Translations under genes and position numbers: made by a program
NCBI RefSeq assembly: GCF_030269325.1
Contig: NZ_BSTD01000003.1
Location: 1,051,824-1,115,823 of the forward strand
Length of the DNA stretch: 64,000 nucleotides
Source of the DNA: Amycolatopsis sp. NBRC 101858
Lineage (GTDB): Bacteria; Actinomycetota; Actinomycetes; Mycobacteriales; Pseudonocardiaceae
Reading direction: 5' to 3'
Shown: positions 27,718 to 35,981 of the stretch, piece after piece
Numbering within the stretch: the stretch's first letter is position 1
Layout: each line of letters opens with the position of its first letter
The notes under the pieces: generated by a model
What the model was told of the DNA's origin: nothing
Databases searched by the model: none
What the model saw: the letters and a program-made list of their open reading frames with translations, nothing else

Positions 27718-27994
27718 TCGTCACTCCTGACGTGAGAGAACGGCTCGAGTGATCTGTCGCGGGAAATCGCCGAGGGGCGCAGAGCCCATGGGTATCCATG
27801 ATTGCCGGAAAGCGCGCCGGCCAACGTCTCCCAGGTTGCGTGGCCGCCGGCCGGCCCCGGCGAGCAAGCATGAAGATGACCGGATCCGAGACCGGAGCAT
27901 ACTTACCGAGAGCGCGAAAACGACCCCGCGAAAATGCCGCGCGTGTTCTTTTCCCGACCCCAGCCGAATGTGCCGAGCCCAACCGGAGAATGCC
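27718..27994. promoter_or_regulatory. Divergent promoter region, aldehyde dehydrogenase / HpaB operons
   Basis: A 277-bp non-coding gap between two divergent operons. A local ACTTACCGAGAG / ATGAAGATGACCGG stretch is lower in GC than average. GGAGA precedes the hydroxylase ATG. No operator or promoter boxes could be assigned with confidence. Confidence 0.4.
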
Positions 27995-29491
27995 ATGACA
28001 CGGCCGTTGACCGGCGCCGAGTACCTCGAGAGCATCCGCGACGGGCGGGAGATCTTCCACCACGGCAAGCGGGTCGACGACGTCACCGAGCACCCCGCGT
28101 TCCGCAACCCGGCCCGGATGATCGCCCGGCTCTACGACGCGCTGCACGACCCGGAGCACCGGGACGTGCTCACCACCGCCACCGACGCCGACGGTTCCGA
28201 CGGCTACACGCACCGCTTCTTCACCACGCCGCACAGCGCCGCCGACCTGGTCGCCGACCAGCAGGCCATCGCCACGTGGTCCCGGCTGACCTACGGCTGG
28301 ATGGGGCGCAGCCCGGACTACAAGGCCTCGCTGCTCGGCACGCTCGGCGCGAACGCCGAGTTCTACAACCCCTTCGCCGCCAACGCGCGGCGCTGGTACC
28401 GGGAGTCGCAGGAGAAGGTCCTCTACTGGAACCACGCCATCGTGAACCCGCCGGTGGACCGGCACCGGCCACCGGACCAGGTCGGCGACGTGTTCGTGCA
28501 CGTCGAGCGGGAGACCGACAGCGGCGTGGTCGTGACCGGCGCGAAGGTCGTCGCGACGAACTCCGCGCTCACGCACTACAACTTCATCGCCCACACCGGC
28601 CTGCCGATCAAGGACCGCAAGTTCGCCATCGTGGCCACCGTGCCGATGGACGCTCCCGGGCTGAAGCTGATCTGCCGCCAGTCTTACTCGGCCGCGGCGG
28701 AGGCGACCGGCAGCCCGTTCGACTACCCGCTGTCCTCCCGGATGGACGAGAACGACGCCATCCTGGTGCTGGACAAGGTGCTGATCCCGTGGGAGAACGT
28801 GTTCATCTACGGCGACGCCGTCAAGGTCGGCATGTTCAGCGGGCATTCCGGGTTCTTCGAGCGGGCCATGTTCCACGGCTGCACCCGGCTCGCGGTGAAG
28901 CTCGAGTTCATCGCCGGGCTGCTGGCCAAGGCCCTGGACATCACCGGCGCCGCCGGCTTCCACGGCGTGCAGGCCCGGCTGGGCGAGGTGCTCGCCTGGC
29001 GGAACCTGTTCTGGGGCCTGTCCGACGCGGCGGCGCGGAACCCGGTGGTGTGGCGGGACGGCGCGGTCCTGCCCAACCCGGACTACATCATGGCCTACCG
29101 GTGGTTCTCGCAGGTCGGCTACGCCCGGGTCAAGGAGATCGTGCTCCAGGACATCGCGAGCGGGCTGATCTACCTGCCCTCGGGCGCGGACGACTTCCAC
29201 AACGCCGAAATCCGGCCGTACCTGGACGCCTACCTGCGTGGCTCGCACGGCGTCGGCGCGGTCGAGCGGGTGAAGGTGATGAAGCTGCTCTGGGACGCGG
29301 TCGGCACCGAATTCGGCGGCCGGCACGAACTCTACGAGCTCAACTACACCGGAAACCACGAAAACACCAGGATCGAGCTGCTGCGCGGCCAGATCGGCGA
29401 CGGGAAGCTGGACGGGTACCGCGCGTTCGTCGACCGCTGCCTCGCCGAGTACGACCTGGACGGCTGGCAGGTACCCGACCTCTCCCGATAG
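27995..29491 (+). CDS. 4-Hydroxyphenylacetate 3-monooxygenase (HpaB)-type FADH2 hydroxylase
   Basis: A 498-residue member of the HpaB/HpaH family of two-component flavin monooxygenases, starting MTRPLTGAEYLESIRDGREI, a family hallmark. It has the flavin-binding region around HAIVNPPVDR and ALTHYNFIAHTG, and the C-terminal FGGRHELYELNYTGNHE segment. Such enzymes ortho-hydroxylate phenols and, in enediyne clusters (SgcC), act on carrier-bound tyrosine derivatives. Here an Hpg-, Tyr- or hydroxymandelate-derived phenol is a likely substrate. They need a separate flavin reductase; none is in the window. ATG at 27995 was preferred to upstream starts because of GGAGA and homology. The condensation-domain gene follows. 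Confidence 0.92.
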   Translation: MTRPLTGAEYLESIRDGREIFHHGKRVDDVTEHPAFRNPARMIARLYDALHDPEHRDVLTTATDADGSDGYTHRFFTTPHSAADLVADQQAIATWSRLTYGWMGRSPDYKASLLGTLGANAEFYNPFAANARRWYRESQEKVLYWNHAIVNPPVDRHRPPDQVGDVFVHVERETDSGVVVTGAKVVATNSALTHYNFIAHTGLPIKDRKFAIVATVPMDAPGLKLICRQSYSAAAEATGSPFDYPLSSRMDENDAILVLDKVLIPWENVFIYGDAVKVGMFSGHSGFFERAMFHGCTRLAVKLEFIAGLLAKALDITGAAGFHGVQARLGEVLAWRNLFWGLSDAAARNPVVWRDGAVLPNPDYIMAYRWFSQVGYARVKEIVLQDIASGLIYLPSGADDFHNAEIRPYLDAYLRGSHGVGAVERVKVMKLLWDAVGTEFGGRHELYELNYTGNHENTRIELLRGQIGDGKLDGYRAFVDRCLAEYDLDGWQVPDLSR

Positions 29492-29507
29492 AGTATGGAG
29501 CTCCACT

Positions 29508-30869
29508 GTGGACGTGTATCCGCTGAGTTCGCGGCAGCTGGACCCGGACGGCTTGGGCCGCTCGACCAAGCACATCGTCGCCCTCGCCCTCCGCATCAAG
29601 GGGGAACTGCGCGTCGACGCGCTCGAAGGCGCGCTCGACGAAGTCGTGGAACGGCAGGAAGCCCTGCGCACCCGGCTCGACTACGACGAGACCGACGGGA
29701 TGCGCGGGGTCCAGGTGGTGCTGCCGCCGATGCCGGTTCCGCTCGCCGTGCACGACGTCGCGCCGGCTCCCGGCCGCTCCCGCGACGAGCTCGCCATCGA
29801 GCTGCTGACCGCATTGAACGAGGAGCCGATGTCCTTCGCGGACACGCCGTCGTTGCGCGCCACCCTGCACCGGTTCGACGACCACGACGCCGTGCTCACC
29901 CTCCTGTCCCACCACCTCTTCAGCGACGGCTGGTCGATCGGCGTGCTCCGCCGCGAAATCGCGGCCTGCTACCGCGCCCGGGTGACCGGGGTGCCGCACA
30001 CGCTGCCGAGCCCGGTTCCGTACCGCGAGTTCGCTTCCTGGGAACAGGAGTTCCTGCGGGGCGAGCGGGCGACGGCGGCCCGGCGCTTCTGGCAGGGCAA
30101 GCTGGCCGGTGCCGAGATGTGCACGATGCCCACCGACCGGCCCTTCAGCCCCGAAACCCAGGCACCGCGGGCCGAGGTGCGGAACTTCACCATCGATCCG
30201 GACACCCTCGCCGAGGTCACCGCGAGCGCGGCCCGGCACCGGTGCAGCGTCTGGCACGTCTTCCTGGCCGCGTACATGGCGCTCGTGGAAAAGATCTCCG
30301 GCCGGGCCGACCTGACCCTGCTGACCGTGAACAGCGGCCGGCCGGCGCGGGAGTTCTACGACACCATCGGGTTCTTCGCCAACCTCGTGCCCGTCCGCCT
30401 GGAGTTCGGCGAATGCGAGAGCTTCGCCGACCTCATGCTCCGGGCCCGCAAGGCGAGCGCGGAAGCCCAGCAGCACCAGCTGCCCCTGGGGTCGATCCTC
30501 GAGATGTACCCCGACCTGATGAAGGGGTCCGGCGATCCGCTGGCCCTGCCGGCCGGGTTCAACTACATCAGCTCGCCGGCGGACCACGAGGACACCGAGT
30601 TCACCACCAGCGTCGAACCGGTGACCCTGGCGGAAGAACAGCCGTCCTCGTTCCGCCGCGGCGCGTTCATCTGGACCTTCCTCGTCGTCCCCGCGGGCGA
30701 ATTCCGGTGTGTCGTCGAGTACGAACCCAGCGCGGTCGACGCGAGCACGGTCGATAGCTGGGGTTCGGACTACATCGACCTGATCCTGGCGATGGCCGAC
30801 CGGCCGGACCAGGCTTGGCACCGTGGGCAGACGTCCGGCAAGTCGCACAACGGCGGAGGATTCGCGTGA
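29508..30869 (+). CDS. Free-standing NRPS condensation domain protein
   Basis: A 453-residue single condensation domain. It starts at GTG 29508 with GGAG seven bases upstream. Core motifs: VYPLSSRQLDPDG (C1-like), ALRTRLDYDE (C2-like), and the catalytic HHLFSDGWS (HHxxxDG, intact), with an EFYDTIGFFANLVPVRL region (C5-like). No carrier or adenylation domain is attached, so it must join substrates on separate carrier proteins in trans, or act on a free amine or alcohol. The HpaB-type gene precedes it by 16 nt, and its TGA overlaps the GTG of the following substrate-binding-protein gene. Related in architecture to the second free C domain at 38150-39532. Confidence 0.93.
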   Translation: MDVYPLSSRQLDPDGLGRSTKHIVALALRIKGELRVDALEGALDEVVERQEALRTRLDYDETDGMRGVQVVLPPMPVPLAVHDVAPAPGRSRDELAIELLTALNEEPMSFADTPSLRATLHRFDDHDAVLTLLSHHLFSDGWSIGVLRREIAACYRARVTGVPHTLPSPVPYREFASWEQEFLRGERATAARRFWQGKLAGAEMCTMPTDRPFSPETQAPRAEVRNFTIDPDTLAEVTASAARHRCSVWHVFLAAYMALVEKISGRADLTLLTVNSGRPAREFYDTIGFFANLVPVRLEFGECESFADLMLRARKASAEAQQHQLPLGSILEMYPDLMKGSGDPLALPAGFNYISSPADHEDTEFTTSVEPVTLAEEQPSSFRRGAFIWTFLVVPAGEFRCVVEYEPSAVDASTVDSWGSDYIDLILAMADRPDQAWHRGQTSGKSHNGGGFA

Positions 30870-32206
30870 CGACAGTCATCGAGCTATGGATCACGGAAAG
30901 CCCGAACAGCACGCTGCCCGGCTTCGGCGACCCGCTGGTGCTCGCGGCCGAGTCGTTCAACCGGGCCCACCCGGAGTACGACGTGCGCATCCGCCGGGTC
31001 GAGGTGCACCTGATGCCCGAGACGGTCGCCGAAGCGATCGCGCTGGGGAACCCGCCGGACGTGGTGGAGTACACGTACTCGTCCACGCAGACCGCGCTGG
31101 ACACGCGCGCGGCCGACGGCGCGCCGATGTTCGTCCCGATCCAGCGCGCGATCGGCGGCCGGACCGAGATCCTCGGGGAGCCGGTGGTCGTCGAGGACCT
31201 CGTGCCCACGGTGCGCGAGTACTACAGCGTCGGCGGTGAACTGGTCTCCGTGCCGAGCATGGTGACGACGAACCTCCTGTACGCCAACAAAACCGTGCTG
31301 GACCGCGCGGGGATCGAGCGGATGCCCGTGACATGGAAGGACCTCACGGCCGCGTGCGCCACCGTCGCCGCGCTGCCGGACGGGCCGGGGCACGGCGTCA
31401 GCTGGCCCAACTACGGCTGGGTGTTCCACCAGGAGCTCGCCGGCCAGGGCGCGCTGCTCACCAACGGCGGCAACGGCCGGACCGGCCGCGCCACCCGGGT
31501 CTTCCTGGACTCGCCGGAAATGCTCGGCTACGCGAGCTGGTGGAAGGAGATGCTCGACAGCGGCCACTACCTCCCGACCGAGGAACTCCACTACTTCACC
31601 TGCATGCAGGCCTTCGCGCGGCAGGAGATCGCGTTCGTGGTCACGTCTTCGGCCGTCGGCCAGATGATGGTCGGCATGGCCGCCGAAGCCGGCTTCGAGC
31701 TCACGGCGGGCCAGCTGCCGCGCCCGGACGAGCACCGCTCCCCCGGCGGTCCCCTCGGCGGCCATTCCCTCTTCCTGGCCGCGGGCCTGCCGAAGGAGAA
31801 GGAGGACGGTGCCCTCGCCTTCCTCCAGCACCAGCTCGACGCGGAGCACGCGGTGGCCCGGATCAGCGTTCCCGGGAACCCCATGACCTCGCTGCCGATC
31901 ACGCAGGCGGCCTACGAGCGGACGACGGCGGACGACTGGACCGACCCCTTCCCCGGTTTCCGGAGCGCCACAGCGCAGGTGACGTCGGCGGAGCGGACCC
32001 CGGCGGCGGCCGGCCCGATGGTCGGCAACCTCAACGGCATCAACATCGTCCTCACCGAGGCGATGGAGGACGTGCTGCTCCGGGACGCGGAGCCGGCGGC
32101 CCGGTTCCGCGCGGCGACCGAAGAAGCGCAGCGGCTGCTCGACCGCTACAACGCGGCGGCTCTCGCCTACCCGCCCGTGACCCCGGACGACCTCCTGGCC
32201 GGCTGA
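30866..32206 (+). CDS. Substrate-binding-protein (SBP family) fold, no signal peptide
   Basis: A 446-residue protein with the layout of ABC sugar/solute-binding proteins: an early ELWITESPN strand, ESFNRAHPEYDVRI, a PDVVEYTYS ligand-loop region, LLYANKTVLDRAGIERMPVTWKDL, QGALLTNGGNG, and GGHSLFLAAGLPKEKEDGALAFLQ. It starts VTTVIELWI with no signal sequence and no lipobox Cys, so it should stay in the cytoplasm. GTG at 30866-30868 overlaps the condensation-domain stop (GTGA) and has GGAGGA, so coupling is strong. No ABC permease or ATPase gene is nearby. It may be a recruited binding protein or enzyme; the SBP fold has enzymatic offshoots such as thiaminase I and THI5. Confidence 0.85.
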   Translation: MTTVIELWITESPNSTLPGFGDPLVLAAESFNRAHPEYDVRIRRVEVHLMPETVAEAIALGNPPDVVEYTYSSTQTALDTRAADGAPMFVPIQRAIGGRTEILGEPVVVEDLVPTVREYYSVGGELVSVPSMVTTNLLYANKTVLDRAGIERMPVTWKDLTAACATVAALPDGPGHGVSWPNYGWVFHQELAGQGALLTNGGNGRTGRATRVFLDSPEMLGYASWWKEMLDSGHYLPTEELHYFTCMQAFARQEIAFVVTSSAVGQMMVGMAAEAGFELTAGQLPRPDEHRSPGGPLGGHSLFLAAGLPKEKEDGALAFLQHQLDAEHAVARISVPGNPMTSLPITQAAYERTTADDWTDPFPGFRSATAQVTSAERTPAAAGPMVGNLNGINIVLTEAMEDVLLRDAEPAARFRAATEEAQRLLDRYNAAALAYPPVTPDDLLAG

Positions 32207-32216
32207 CGCGCACCAC

Positions 32217-32261
32217 CGAACGGTCCTTTCTTCGCGGATTCCGCGAGGAAAGGACCGTTCG
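32217..32261 (+). terminator. Intrinsic terminator after HpaB/C/SBP operon
   Basis: A near-perfect 21-bp stem (outer CGAACGGTCCTTTC / GAAAGGACCGTTCG, inner TTCGCGG / CCGCGAG) with a 3-nt loop starts 11 bases after the operon's last stop codon. There is no long T-run, as is common in actinomycetes. Confidence 0.8.
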
Positions 32262-32363
32262 CTGTCAAGGAACTCCGCATTTTCGGAGATGCCGACGGCC
32301 GCGAAGTGCACGATAGGCGGGACTCCCGGCTACCGACCTGGTCAACGGAGCGTGACCGCGTGC

Positions 32364-33215
32364 ATGATGTCCGTCATGACTTGCCTTGCCCGTCGCATGT
32401 TCGAGCTCCTCGAGCCGATCTGCCTGGTCACCTTCTTCGCCGACGAATGCAACGAGGAGCTGGCCGCGCTCGGCCACCGCACCTATTGGGACGGCTATTT
32501 CGCCAGCCGCGCCGCGCCGCTCGGGCGGGTGCCGGCCCACGTCGTGCACGCGGCCTTCTACAGCTTCGCCGACGGCGAGGCCGCGCGGCACATACCCAGC
32601 GCGTGGGAGACGATCCCGCCCGAGGCGTCCGTCGCCGCGCGGGAGCGGGGCAGCGCGGCCTCCCTGCGGCGGATCCTCGGCGAAGCGGCCGGCTCCCCCG
32701 GCGTGCTGCGCGCCGCCGACCTGACCACCAAGGCCGCGACGAGCGCGCCCACCGAAGGCCGGATGATGTACGCCGGGATGCGCGCCCAGCCGGTGCCCGG
32801 CGACCCGGTCGCCCGGCTGTGGCATTCCGCGACCATGCTGCGTGAGCACCGGTGCGACGGGCACATCGCCGCACTGGTCGGCGCCGGCATCGGCGGCACG
32901 GAGGCCCACGTGCTGTCCGCGCTGGAGATGGGGATCCACCCGCCGGAGTCGTTCGGGCGCGTCCACCACCTGCCGAAGGAGCGGCTGGCCGCGGTCATGG
33001 CCGGCTTGCGCGAGCGTGGGTTCGTCGACGAAGACGGCTGGTTCACCGACGCCGGCCGCAAGACCAAGCAGCACGTCGAAGCCCTCACCGACGAGCTGGC
33101 CACCCCGCCGTACCACGCTCTCTCGCCCGCCGAGCTCGACGAGCTGGTGGCCGCGCTGACCCCGATCACCGAAAAGCTGGTGGCCGCGGGGATTCCGGCG
33201 CCGGGCCGGGACTGA
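32364..33215 (+). CDS. SCO6745/SalK-type family protein with winged-helix-like C-terminus
   Basis: About 283 residues. The N-terminal half (ARRMFELLEPICLVTFFADE, YWDGYFASRAAPLGRVPAHVVHAAFYSF) matches the actinobacterial SCO6745-type family. The C-terminal part (PKERLAAVMAGLRERGFVDEDGWFTDAG) reads like a winged helix. It is cytoplasmic, and its biochemical role is unknown to me. Start is uncertain: ATGs at 32364, 32367 and 32376 and a GTG at 32352 are all in frame; GGAG at 32347-32350 favours 32364. It is flanked by strong terminators on both sides, so it is a separate transcription unit and may not belong to the peptide pathway. Confidence 0.8.
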   Translation: MMSVMTCLARRMFELLEPICLVTFFADECNEELAALGHRTYWDGYFASRAAPLGRVPAHVVHAAFYSFADGEAARHIPSAWETIPPEASVAARERGSAASLRRILGEAAGSPGVLRAADLTTKAATSAPTEGRMMYAGMRAQPVPGDPVARLWHSATMLREHRCDGHIAALVGAGIGGTEAHVLSALEMGIHPPESFGRVHHLPKERLAAVMAGLRERGFVDEDGWFTDAGRKTKQHVEALTDELATPPYHALSPAELDELVAALTPITEKLVAAGIPAPGRD

Positions 33216-33220
33216 CGGCG

Positions 33221-33251
33221 AAGGGCGCCCGGATCGCTCCGGGCGCCCTTT
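33221..33251. terminator. Bidirectional terminator between SCO6745-type and acyltransferase genes
   Basis: A perfect 13-bp stem AAGGGCGCCCGGA / TCCGGGCGCCCTT with loop TCGC, with A/T-rich ends on both sides, lies between two convergent genes. Confidence 0.85.
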
Positions 33252-33268
33252 GCGTACGGCCACCGCGC

Positions 33269-34453
33269 TCAGGCGGCGCGATCGACCTGGTTTCCGGTCG
33301 GGACGGACGTGATGACGGCGGCGCCGCGCCCGCGCCGGGAAGTGGCGAACCGCTTCATGATGGGCTGTTCGACGAACTTGAAGGTCACCCAGGACAGCAG
33401 CAGGGTCACCGCGAACAGCAGGGCCAGCACCGCGGCCGAGGTCAGCGTGCTCCAGTTCTCGCCCTGGCCCAGCAGGTTGTGGCCGGTGACGAGCACCAGG
33501 TGGTGCCACATGTAGAAGGCGAACGAGATGTCGCCCAGCCAGACCATCAGCCGGGTGCCGAGGAACGTCGGCAGCCGATCGAGGTCGGCCCGCGCGCCGG
33601 CGGCGATGAGCAGGCCGAGCGGGATCAGCATGACCGCGCTGAACTGGTAGAGCGGACCGAACAGCGGGGTGACGAAGTAGGCGCCGACGGTCAGGGCGAC
33701 CGCTCCGCCGAGCTTCAGCGGGAGGCGTCGCCCGGCGAGCACGACCTTGGCCATGAAGATGCCGAAGATGAACGTCAGCAGCTGCCCCGCCGGGCAGTGG
33801 AAGACGAACCACAGCTCGAGGTCGCTGAAGCCCTGCGGGAACTGGTTGCCGGCCGGCAGCAGCTTGGCGAAGCTCGGCAGGGACAGCACCGAGGCGGCCG
33901 AAATGAGCGTCCAGAGCCACAGTCGCTCCGGCCGGACCTTGTTGACCAGCTTGATGATGAACGGGAACGCGGCGTACATCAGCAGCTCGCACGACAGCGA
34001 CCAGGCGACCGGGTTGAAGCTGGTGCGGACCTCGAGGCTCGGGCTCCAGCTCTGCAGCAGGAACGCGTTCAGCCAGCCGCCCTGGAGCACCGTGCCGGTG
34101 ATCGCCGTGACCGGGATGAGCGCGACCGCGAAGGTGATCAGGTGGTTGGGGTAGATCTTGAAGAACCTCCTGCGCCAGAACTTCGGGGCGCTGTCCCGCG
34201 GCCGCACGGCGCAGGTGAGGACGAAACCGCTCAGGATGAAGAAGAAGGTCACGCCGGTGAAGCCGCCGCTGCCGAACAGAGTGTTCGTGACGGTCTGAGC
34301 GCCTTCCGAAGCGAAGGGAGCCAGGACGATCGCGTGGAAGGCGAACACCATCAACGCCGCGATGAACCGGAGTCCGGTCAGCGACGGCAAACGCGTGGTC
34401 AGATTTCGCGCCGGGGATGGCCCCGAGCGGGATAGGGTTGCTTCCTGCGACAT
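33269..34453 (-). CDS. Acyltransferase 3 family integral membrane protein
   Basis: A 394-residue membrane protein with about ten hydrophobic helices. It begins with the acyltransferase-3 signature LTGLRFIAALMVFAFHA (Arg and His conserved), then FFFILSGFVL, RRRFFKIYPNHL, and a C-terminal GDISFAFYMWHHLV. The family O-acylates sugars, lipids, macrolides or peptides at the membrane. It could acylate the cluster product or a cell-wall component. ATG at 34451-34453 was chosen for AGGGAG seven bases upstream and because the upstream extension is not conserved in character. Confidence 0.88.
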   Translation of the reverse strand: MSQEATLSRSGPSPARNLTTRLPSLTGLRFIAALMVFAFHAIVLAPFASEGAQTVTNTLFGSGGFTGVTFFFILSGFVLTCAVRPRDSAPKFWRRRFFKIYPNHLITFAVALIPVTAITGTVLQGGWLNAFLLQSWSPSLEVRTSFNPVAWSLSCELLMYAAFPFIIKLVNKVRPERLWLWTLISAASVLSLPSFAKLLPAGNQFPQGFSDLELWFVFHCPAGQLLTFIFGIFMAKVVLAGRRLPLKLGGAVALTVGAYFVTPLFGPLYQFSAVMLIPLGLLIAAGARADLDRLPTFLGTRLMVWLGDISFAFYMWHHLVLVTGHNLLGQGENWSTLTSAAVLALLFAVTLLLSWVTFKFVEQPIMKRFATSRRGRGAAVITSVPTGNQVDRAA

Positions 34454-34588
34454 GGATCTACTCCCTGCTCCTGCTTTCGTGATTGGCAGCACCAGGAGTT
34501 TCGCACGGGGGAACACACCACCTCGCCTTCTGGAATTGCAAGCGCGGGGTGCCCGGGCGAGCGCCGGGAGTGACGTGTCCCGGAGACG

Positions 34589-34663
34589 CGCATGGGGAAA
34601 GCCCTTGGTGTGGAAGCACTCCTCGCGCGAGGAGCGTGCTCACCCCAGGGCTTTCCCCATGCG
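34589..34663 (-). terminator. Long hairpin after the alcohol dehydrogenase gene
   Basis: A 17-bp perfect outer stem (CGCATGGGGAAAGCCCT / AGGGCTTTCCCCATGCG) encloses a second imperfect stem built from GCACTCCTCGCG / CGCGAGGAGCGTGC. It starts 3 bases after the dehydrogenase stop codon on the minus strand, consistent with transcription termination. Confidence 0.75.
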
Positions 34664-34665
34664 GG

Positions 34666-35706
34666 TCAGGAAAGGCTGCCGGTGTCGATGACGAAGCGGT
34701 ACCGGACGTCGGAGGCCAGCACGCGCTCGTAGGCGGTGTTGACGGCGTCGGGGGTGATGACCTCGACGTCCGCGGTGACGTCGTGGGCCGCGCAGAAGTC
34801 GAGCATCTCCTGGGTCTCGGCGATGCCGCCGAACAGGGAGCCGGCGAGGGTCTTGCGGCCCATGACGAGCGAGAAGGCGGGCAGGACCAGGGGTTCGCCG
34901 GGCAGGCCGACGTTCACCAGGGTGCCACCGGGAGCCAGCAGGGACAGCAGGGTGGCGACGTCGGGGGCCGCGGTGACGGTGCTGATCAGGAGGTCGAACC
35001 GGCCGGCGAGCCCGGCGATGGCGTCGGCGTCGCTGGTCGCGTGGTAGTGGGCCGCGCCGAGACGCTGGCCGTCCTCGAGCTTCTTCAGCGTCTGGGAAAG
35101 CACGGTGACCTCGGCGCCCATGGCGACGGCGAGCTTGACGCCGACGTGGCCGAGGCCGCCCAGCCCGAGCACGGCGACCTTCTTGCCGGGGCCGGCACCG
35201 TAGCGGCGCAGCGGGGAGTACATGGTGACGCCGGCGCACAGCAGCGGCGCGGCACCGGCCGGGTCGAGGTTTTCCGGGACGCGGAGGACGAAGTTCTGGC
35301 CCACCACGATCTTCCCGGCGTAGCCGCCCTGGGTGATCGTGCCGTCGGCGTCGGTGCCGGCGTAGGTGCCGACCATGCCCGCGCAGTCCTGCTCCTGCCC
35401 GGCCTCGCAGCTCGCGCAGTCCCCGCAGGAGCGGACCATGCAGCCGACCCCGACCCGGTCACCGGGCGAGAACCGCGTGACCTCCGCGCCGACCGCGCTG
35501 ACGGTCCCGACGATCTCGTGGCCGGGCACCAGCGGGTAGGGCTGCGGCCCCCACTCCCCGCGCACGTGGTGGATGTCGGTGTGGCAGATCCCGCAGTACG
35601 CCACGTCGATCAGCACGTCCTGCGGCCCGACCTCGCGACGCTCGATCGTCGCTGCCCCGAGCGGGGCACCTTCTGCCGGTGCGGCAATCGCCTCAGTGGT
35701 GAACAA
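34666..35706 (-). CDS. Zinc-dependent alcohol dehydrogenase (cinnamyl-alcohol-dehydrogenase type)
   Basis: A 346-residue medium-chain dehydrogenase. Catalytic zinc ligands are in CGICHTDIH and PGHE. The structural zinc site has four Cys in GCMVRSCGDCASCEAGQEQDC. The Rossmann motif GLGGLGHVG follows. The family (YahK/CAD) reduces aldehydes with NADPH. The start appears to be TTG at 35704-35706 (GAGGAG 11 bases upstream); no ATG or GTG fits the N-terminus. It may be a general detoxifying aldehyde reductase, or it may serve the aldehyde chemistry of this cluster. A divergent P450 gene lies 275 bp away. Confidence 0.92.
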   Translation of the reverse strand: MFTTEAIAAPAEGAPLGAATIERREVGPQDVLIDVAYCGICHTDIHHVRGEWGPQPYPLVPGHEIVGTVSAVGAEVTRFSPGDRVGVGCMVRSCGDCASCEAGQEQDCAGMVGTYAGTDADGTITQGGYAGKIVVGQNFVLRVPENLDPAGAAPLLCAGVTMYSPLRRYGAGPGKKVAVLGLGGLGHVGVKLAVAMGAEVTVLSQTLKKLEDGQRLGAAHYHATSDADAIAGLAGRFDLLISTVTAAPDVATLLSLLAPGGTLVNVGLPGEPLVLPAFSLVMGRKTLAGSLFGGIAETQEMLDFCAAHDVTADVEVITPDAVNTAYERVLASDVRYRFVIDTGSLS

Positions 35707-35981
35707 GGCTCAGCACTCTCCTCACGGGACTCGTAAAACCGAACGGTGTCACCGAGTCAACCAGCCGCGTCCCGCCCACCGCGTATCCCAAGTTGCCGAA
35801 CCCGGTGGCGCGAGCCGGGTTCCGGCCCGGCAACCTCCCGATTGCGCCGATGCGGAGCAGCCTGCGAGACGCCGGTGGCGCGGAACGTGCGGATGATTCA
35901 AGAGATTCCTGTCCCGGCCGGGATCAGCACCCCCCAAGCCTTTGTACCTTTCCGGTGTCGCCGGCAGTTGTGGAGTAAGAA
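35707..35981. promoter_or_regulatory. Divergent promoter region, alcohol dehydrogenase / second P450
   Basis: A 275-bp gap with no supported gene between divergent genes. GGAG at 35972-35975 is the ribosome site for the P450. A relatively AT-rich patch (CCAAGCCTTTGTACCTTTCC, about 35934-35953) may hold the P450 promoter. No defined boxes. Confidence 0.4.

Noticed and set aside
30866..32206. Ordinary sugar ABC transporter binding protein
   Set aside because: No signal peptide or lipobox from any in-frame start, no permease or ATPase genes, and coupling to a condensation-domain gene.
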